Origin: Verrucomicrobiota bacterium
GTDB lineage: Bacteria > Verrucomicrobiota > Verrucomicrobiia > Opitutales > Opitutaceae
Direction: 5' to 3'
Assembly (NCBI GenBank): GCA_016235555.1
Contig: JACRKC010000103.1
Location: 1-57,984, forward strand
Length of the DNA: 57,984 nt
The notes below the pieces were generated by a model. The model was not told the origin of the DNA. It saw only the letters and a list, made by a program, of their open reading frames with translations, and made no database searches. How positions within the stretch are numbered: the stretch's first letter is position 1; every line of letters starts with the position of its first letter. Below, one piece after another: positions 54,216-57,984 of the stretch. The translations under genes and the position numbers were made by a program.

Positions 54216-55370
54216 TCACGCCACGCGCGCCGCCGCACCGGCCTCGTAGCGCGCGATCCAAGCACGGTGCCAGGCACCGTAGTCGCCGGCATCAAGATGC
54301 GCGCGCGCCTGCGCCATCAGATCGAGGAAAAAGTGGAGATTGTGGATCGTGAGCAGCGTGCAGCTCAGGATTTCGCCCGCGAGCGTGAGGTGACGGAGGT
54401 AGGCGCGGGAGAAATTGTGCGCGTAGTTGGCGGCGCCCACCTCGCCGTCGGCCACAATGGGGCGCGGGTCGGCGCGGAACTGCTCGTTGCGGAGATTGAG
54501 GGGCCCGTCGGGCGTGAAGACCAGGCCGTTGCGCGCCACACGCGTCGGCAGCACGCAGTCGAACATATCCACGCCGAGCGCGATCATCTTCAACAACTGC
54601 GGCGGCGTGCCGAGGCCCATCGTGTAGCGCGGTTTGTCGGCGGGCAGAAACGGCGTGGTCGCGCCGACTTGTTTCAACATCTCCGGCTCGGGCTCGCCCA
54701 CGCTCACCCCGCCGACCGCGTAGCCCGGGAAATCCAGCGCCGCGAGCGACTCCGCCGCCTCCCGCCGCAGGTCGTCGAAGGTCGACCCCTGCGTAATCGC
54801 GAACACGTGGTGGCCGGCGGCAAGAAACCCCGAGTCGGTCGCGATCTGCTTGCATTGCATGGCCCAACGCAGGCTGCGCGCGACGGCCTTGGCGCACGCG
54901 TCCCGCTCGCACGGCCACGGCGGGCACTCGTCGATCACCATCGCGATGTCGCTGCCGAGGTTTTGCTGGATGGTCATGACCTCGCGCGGGCCGAGGAAGA
55001 GCTTCGCACCGTCGAGGTGCGATTGAAAGGCCACGCCGTCGTCGCGGATGTCGCGGAGCTTCGCGAGGGAGAAGACTTGGAACCCGCCACTGTCGGTGAG
55101 GATCGGCCCCTCCCAGCCCATGAACTTGTGCAGGCCGCCGAGGTCGCGGATGAGTTCACTGCCGGGCCGCAGGTTGAGGTGGTAGGTGTTGCCGAGGATG
55201 ATCTGCGCACCGATCTCGCGGAGGTGAGCCGGCGTGATCGACTTCACGGTGCCCTGCGTGCCGACCGGCATGAAAATCGGCGTCTCGATCACGCCGTGCC
55301 GCGTCGTCAGCCGCCCGCGGCGGGCGGCCGTGACTGTATCGGTTTTGAGGAGCTGGAAGTGACTGGGCAT
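54216..55370 (-). CDS. tgt: Queuine tRNA-ribosyltransferase (TGT) lacking the zinc-site cysteines
   Basis: 384 aa from ATG 55370. TIM-barrel motifs are intact: PVGTQGTVKS, LGNTYHLNLRPG, LTDSGGFQVFSL (catalytic Asp93), GLGTPPQLLKMIALGVDMFD (Asp271 nucleophile) and LPTRVARNGLVFT. Exchanges guanine 34 of tRNA(Asn/Asp/His/Tyr) for preQ1. The family's zinc motif CxCxxC, just before NYSRAYLHHL, reads DGEVGAANYAHNFSRAYLRH: all three cysteines are absent, while the later His (TIHNLHFF, His343) remains. Length is normal. Either zinc is dispensable here or the fold is held another way. Confidence 0.93.
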   Translation of the reverse strand: MPSHFQLLKTDTVTAARRGRLTTRHGVIETPIFMPVGTQGTVKSITPAHLREIGAQIILGNTYHLNLRPGSELIRDLGGLHKFMGWEGPILTDSGGFQVFSLAKLRDIRDDGVAFQSHLDGAKLFLGPREVMTIQQNLGSDIAMVIDECPPWPCERDACAKAVARSLRWAMQCKQIATDSGFLAAGHHVFAITQGSTFDDLRREAAESLAALDFPGYAVGGVSVGEPEPEMLKQVGATTPFLPADKPRYTMGLGTPPQLLKMIALGVDMFDCVLPTRVARNGLVFTPDGPLNLRNEQFRADPRPIVADGEVGAANYAHNFSRAYLRHLTLAGEILSCTLLTIHNLHFFLDLMAQARAHLDAGDYGAWHRAWIARYEAGAAARVA

Positions 55371-55447
55371 GCGCTCCCCCCACCCTGTCCGACGCTTGAC
55401 CAGCGGGTCAATCCACGAGGTAATCTCGTCCTTTCGCTCCGCCGCAC

Positions 55448-56014
55448 GTGCTCCTCGTCATCGACAACTACGACTCTTTCACCTTCAACCTCGTCCAGTA
55501 TTTCGGGCAACTGGGCGTGGAGCAGCGCGTCCATCGCAACAACGAGATCACGCCCGCGGAGGCCCTTGCGCTCAATCCCGACCGCGTCCTCCTCTCGCCC
55601 GGCCCGTGCTCGCCGCGCGAAGCCGGCGTCACGCTCGAGATCATCAAGGCCTTCGCGGGGAAAAAACCCATCTTCGGCGTGTGCCTCGGTCACCAATCCA
55701 TCGGCCACTATTTCGGCGGCCACGTCGTGCGCGCCTCGCGGCTGATGCACGGCAAGACCTCGCCCATCCAGCACAAGAACACCGACGTGTTTCGCGGCAT
55801 GCCGCAGGGGTTTCACGCCACGCGCTATCACTCGCTGCTCGTCGAGCGCGCCACCTTCCCGAAGGAACTCGAAATCACCGCCGAGACTGCCGAAGGCGAG
55901 GTCATGGGCCTGCGCCATCGCGAGTTGCCGATCTGGGGCGTGCAGTTTCACCCGGAGTCGATCGCCACCGAGGGTGGGATGAAGATTCTGCAAAACTTCT
56001 TGGAACTGAATTGA
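55448..56014 (+). CDS. pabA: Class I glutamine amidotransferase subunit (PabA/TrpG)
   Basis: 188 aa from a GTG start at 55448, whose context [19 protein letters not shown] is exact for the family. Triad: [10 protein letters not shown] (Cys79), His168 and Glu170 (VQFHPESI). Releases ammonia from glutamine for chorismate amination, giving anthranilate (TrpG) or aminodeoxychorismate (PabA). No TrpE/PabB neighbour is present, so the symbol is a guess; it may serve both, as in Bacillus. Diverges from tgt by 77 bp. Confidence 0.93.
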   Translation: MLLVIDNYDSFTFNLVQYFGQLGVEQRVHRNNEITPAEALALNPDRVLLSPGPCSPREAGVTLEIIKAFAGKKPIFGVCLGHQSIGHYFGGHVVRASRLMHGKTSPIQHKNTDVFRGMPQGFHATRYHSLLVERATFPKELEITAETAEGEVMGLRHRELPIWGVQFHPESIATEGGMKILQNFLELN

Positions 56015-56016
56015 TC

Positions 56017-56092
56017 ACCACGAAACACACCAAACACACGAAAGCCGAGCCAAACGGCCTTTCTTTTCGTGTATTTCGTGTGTTTCGTGGTT
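56017..56092. repeat. Short-period inverted repeat (ACACGAAA units), pabA/nrdR gap
   Basis: Left arm ACCACGAAACACACCAAACA from 56017, right arm 56063-56092 ending GTGTTTCGTGGTT. Same family as 30902-30994 and 57284-57350. Confidence 0.9.
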
Positions 56093-56105
56093 AAAAATCT
56101 CTCTC

Positions 56106-56573
56106 ATGCGTTGCCCGAAGTGCACCTCCATCGAGGACAAGGTCATCGACTCCCGCATCAGCAAGGAGGGCTCGACCATCCGTCGCCGCCGCGAATGCCT
56201 CGAATGCGGCCACCGCTACAGCACCACCGAAAACGTGGTCCGTGACGGCATGGTCGTCATCAAGCGCGACGGCCGCCGCGAGGAATTCGACCGCGAGAAA
56301 CTCGTCCGCGCCGTGCGCGCCGCCTGCCACAAACGGCCCGTCGACATCGAGCAGATCACCATGCTCGTCGAGGACGTGATGGACGCGCTCGAAGCCCGGT
56401 TTGAAAACGAGATCCCCTCGTCCGCCATCGGCGAGGGCGTGATGCAGCGCCTCCGCCATATCGATCAGGTGGCCTACGTGCGCTTTGCGAGCATCTACAA
56501 GCAATTCCGCGACGTCGCCGAATTCGTCGACGAAGTGAGCGCGCTCGGCAAGCCTCGGAAGGAAAGCCGCTAG
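56106..56573 (+). CDS. nrdR: Transcriptional repressor NrdR
   Basis: 155 aa from ATG 56106. Zinc ribbon MRCPKC...CLECGHRY (C3, C6, C31, C34), the linking GSTIRRRREC helix, then the ATP-cone (about 49-139) with VIKRDGRREEFDREKLVRAV and VAYVRFASIYKQF. Senses dATP/ATP and represses ribonucleotide reductase genes through NrdR boxes. No NrdR box was noticed in this window. Confidence 0.97.
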   Translation: MRCPKCTSIEDKVIDSRISKEGSTIRRRRECLECGHRYSTTENVVRDGMVVIKRDGRREEFDREKLVRAVRAACHKRPVDIEQITMLVEDVMDALEARFENEIPSSAIGEGVMQRLRHIDQVAYVRFASIYKQFRDVAEFVDEVSALGKPRKESR

Positions 56574-56588
56574 TGCAGCGACCCAAAA

Positions 56589-56704
56589 GAAACGTGACGT
56601 TGCGAAGCCTGGTGGCTGCGAGCGCCAGCGAGTGGTTGGCCCAAGCGGTCCACTCGCTGGCGCTCGCGGCTACTTGTTACGAAACCTCCGGGCCGCGACA
56701 CTAG
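56589..56704. repeat. Nested palindrome downstream of nrdR
   Basis: Inner arms 56615-56635 and 56650-56670 pair over 21 bp with one mismatch (GCTGCGAGCGCCAGCGAGTG...). Weak outer arms begin TAGTGCAGCGACCC near 56573 and end GGGCCGCGACACTAG at 56702. The nrdR stop lies in the outer arm. Confidence 0.8.
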
Positions 56705-56705
56705 T

Positions 56706-56766
56706 CCGCGCTAATTTTCGCCAATTCGGTTTTGGAAGATTCGCGTTCATCAGCGAAGATTAGCGG
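56706..56766. repeat. Inverted repeat upstream of the 168-aa gene
   Basis: Left CCGCGCTAATTTTCGC (56706) and right GCGAAGATTAGCGG (56753-56766) pair with a few bulges. Directly adjoins the preceding palindrome. Confidence 0.65.
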
Positions 56767-56775
56767 TTTCAAAAA

Positions 56776-57282
56776 ATGCCTTCTGCTTCCCGCGACGAAC
56801 TCCGCCGGCTCCATTTCATCGACGCGCTTTTCGCCCACGTCACCGGCCACAACCTCTACCTCGCGAAGCAGATCAAGTCGGCGATCGCGTTCAGCCTCGC
56901 CGAACTCGAGACGCAGACGGCGGCGCACCCGGAGTTCGCCGCGAAATACGATGCCGCGTTCAACGCCGCCGCCGCCGACCTCCTCGCCAGCCTTTTCGGC
57001 GATCTCCCGCGCCACGGTTTTTTCCACTGGGACGCCGCGCTCACCCCCGAGGCCGCCACGCCCCTTTTCGCCCGCGCCGAACTGATGGCCGGCCTCAAAC
57101 AGCTCGCCCGCTACCGCGAGTCGACACTCCTCGTGACCAACCTGCGCCCCGCGCTCATCCCGCCCTCGAAGCGTGCCACGCCGCGCCGCCAGCGCGACTA
57201 CGAGGAGGCCCTCGGCTTCATCCGCGCCCTCGCCGCCGCCCGCACGGCGCGAAGCGCCGAGCTGCAGCTCTTGTTTTTGTGA
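56776..57282 (+). CDS. Hypothetical protein, helical, between nrdR and HIT genes
   Basis: 168 aa from ATG 56776. Unrecognised. Soluble and mostly helical: FIDALFAHVTGHNLYLAKQIKS-like N-terminus, AAAADLLASLFGDLPRHGFFHW in the middle, then RATPRRQRDYEEALGFI and a terminal LQLLFL. No metal or nucleotide motif is visible. Same strand as nrdR and the HIT gene but separated from both by repeats, so co-function is not implied. Confidence 0.72.
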   Translation: MPSASRDELRRLHFIDALFAHVTGHNLYLAKQIKSAIAFSLAELETQTAAHPEFAAKYDAAFNAAAADLLASLFGDLPRHGFFHWDAALTPEAATPLFARAELMAGLKQLARYRESTLLVTNLRPALIPPSKRATPRRQRDYEEALGFIRALAAARTARSAELQLLFL

Positions 57283-57283
57283 G

Positions 57284-57350
57284 ACCACGAAACACACCAA
57301 ATATACGAAAAGACCTTCCCTCTTTCGTGTGTTTGGTGTGTTTCGTGGTT
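57284..57350. repeat. Short-period inverted repeat (ACACGAAA units), upstream of HIT gene
   Basis: Arms 57284-57312 and 57322-57350 pair over about 29 bp (ACCACGAAACACACCAAATA and complement). It starts immediately after the upstream stop and ends 13 bp before the HIT ATG. Confidence 0.92.
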
Positions 57351-57363
57351 AACCCTCTCCCCC

Positions 57364-57705
57364 ATGGCCAAAACGATTTTCCAAAAAATCATCGACCGCG
57401 AAATCCCAGCTCGGATCGAACACGAGGACGACCTCTGCATCGTGCTGCACGACATCCAGCCGCAGGCGCCCGTTCACCTCCTCATCATCCCGAAGCGCCT
57501 CATCCCGCGCGTCAGCGAGTCGACCGCCGAGGACGAACCCATCCTGGGGCACCTGCTCTACGCCGCCAAGCTGGTCGCGAAAAAACTCCGGCTCGCCGAC
57601 GGCTTCCGCCTCGTGATCAACAACGGCCCGCACGCGTGCGAGTCGGTCCCGCACCTCCATGTGCATCTGCTCGCCAAGCGGCAGATGACGTGGCCGCCGG
57701 GCTGA
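57364..57705 (+). CDS. HIT-family (histidine triad, HINT-like) nucleotide hydrolase
   Basis: 113 aa from ATG 57364. FQKIIDREIPARIEHEDDLC, VHLLIIPKRLIP, RLVINNGPHACESVPHLHVH and the triad H97-x-H99-x-H101 identify the HINT branch. Likely hydrolyses adenosine 5'-phosphoramidates or similar nucleotide conjugates in the cytoplasm. Full length, last gene in the window. Confidence 0.95.
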   Translation: MAKTIFQKIIDREIPARIEHEDDLCIVLHDIQPQAPVHLLIIPKRLIPRVSESTAEDEPILGHLLYAAKLVAKKLRLADGFRLVINNGPHACESVPHLHVHLLAKRQMTWPPG

Positions 57706-57714
57706 GTGGGGTGG

Positions 57715-57735
57715 GCCGGCACCTCGCGTGCCGGC
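57715..57735. repeat. Hairpin after the HIT gene
   Basis: GCCGGCAC and GTGCCGGC arms around CTCGC. It begins 10 bp after the stop and could end transcription, but no T tract follows. Confidence 0.75.
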
Positions 57736-57739
57736 ATTT

Positions 57740-57920
57740 ACTGAGGCTCGCATAATTGAGTGACACGCGGTGGTTCGGGGAGCGCCCGCGTCCCGCGGGC
57801 TGTCCTCGGCGTCTCGCCGAGGACTTCGGTGGTGCCGGCGAGCCGCCGGCCCCAGCACCCGAGACGGGTGCGCTCCCCGAACCACCGCGCTCTTTGTCAC
57901 CCTATTTCGCGAGACTCAGT
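57740..57920. repeat. Five-stem nested palindromic element
   Basis: Outermost arms 57740-57764 and 57896-57920 pair imperfectly. Then comes a perfect 19-bp stem, 57767-57785/57870-57888. Within it are four hairpins with 3-base loops: 57784-57800 (TCC), 57802-57824 (TCT), 57834-57850 (AGC), 57855-57871 (AGA). Arms are 7-10 bp and perfect. No ORF credible. Confidence 0.93.
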
Positions 57921-57927
57921 AATTGCA

Positions 57928-57969
57928 GTCGAGGTGAAGCGCGTTGAGGGCAACGCGCTCCACCTCGAC
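57928..57969. repeat. Hairpin at the window end
   Basis: Arms GTCGAGGTG (57928-57936) and CACCTCGAC (57961-57969), with an inner GCGCGTT/AACGCGC pair. May be part of a further composite element cut by the window edge. Confidence 0.8.
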
Positions 57970-57984
57970 CCGATCTTTCGCCAG

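Overview
The window looks like a chromosomal segment of a Verrucomicrobiota bacterium, most likely family Opitutaceae (inference). It is high-GC. It encodes long TonB-dependent receptors of the Opitutaceae type: an LSPFxV motif ahead of the plug, and in two of them an EF-hand-like loop after the signal peptide. It also has a verrucomicrobial-style NHL protein with a duplicated C-terminal domain, few recognisable Shine-Dalgarno sequences, and dense intergenic palindromic repeats. I see no rRNA, tRNA, CRISPR array, prophage or transposase gene.

Layout. 1-5200 is a sulfur-assimilation block: a sirohydrochlorin-chelatase-like gene cut by the window edge, a cysteine synthase-rhodanese fusion, a siroheme nitrite/sulfite reductase and an unknown partner gene. 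5500-8730 (minus strand) holds ribBX, ribH, nusB and ftsY. 8780-18370 carries mixed genes: a secreted hypothetical, an alpha/beta hydrolase, rarA, comEC, a small charged protein, an EEP-family phosphatase/nuclease, a secreted hypothetical, a double-length ThyX-like protein and a secreted GH5 glycosidase. 18386-20254 is an NHL-repeat protein. 20368-35507 (minus strand) is a complex I operon, nuoB-C-D-E-F-G-[75-aa membrane protein]-H-I-J-K-L-M-N; nuoA is not present. 35739-47247 has three TonB-dependent receptors and a glycerophosphodiester phosphodiesterase. 47409-57705 is lnt, a hicB-hicA pair, secA, a UDP-glucuronate decarboxylase-like gene, tgt, pabA/trpG, nrdR, an unknown gene and a HIT protein.

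How the genes work together. The first block would make siroheme, reduce sulfite to sulfide and fix sulfide into cysteine. The nuo operon encodes a proton-pumping NADH dehydrogenase. The receptors, GH5 enzyme, GDPD, Lnt and SecA describe a Gram-negative envelope specialised in importing large substrates.

The most striking feature is the repeat content. Twelve of the thirteen nuo gene junctions carry an inverted repeat, drawn from at least eight unrelated sequence families. Palindromic elements whose length is a multiple of three also sit inside reading frames (the cbiX-like gene and nuoG), with short repeat-like peptides in nuoG and nuoD. Composite 'palindrome within a palindrome' elements fill most other gaps and end in a five-stem cruciform-like element at 57740-57920. 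Protein-level oddities are a Tgt without its zinc cysteines, a RibB with a degenerate cyclohydrolase half, and a tandem ThyX-like protein whose signature is split between halves.
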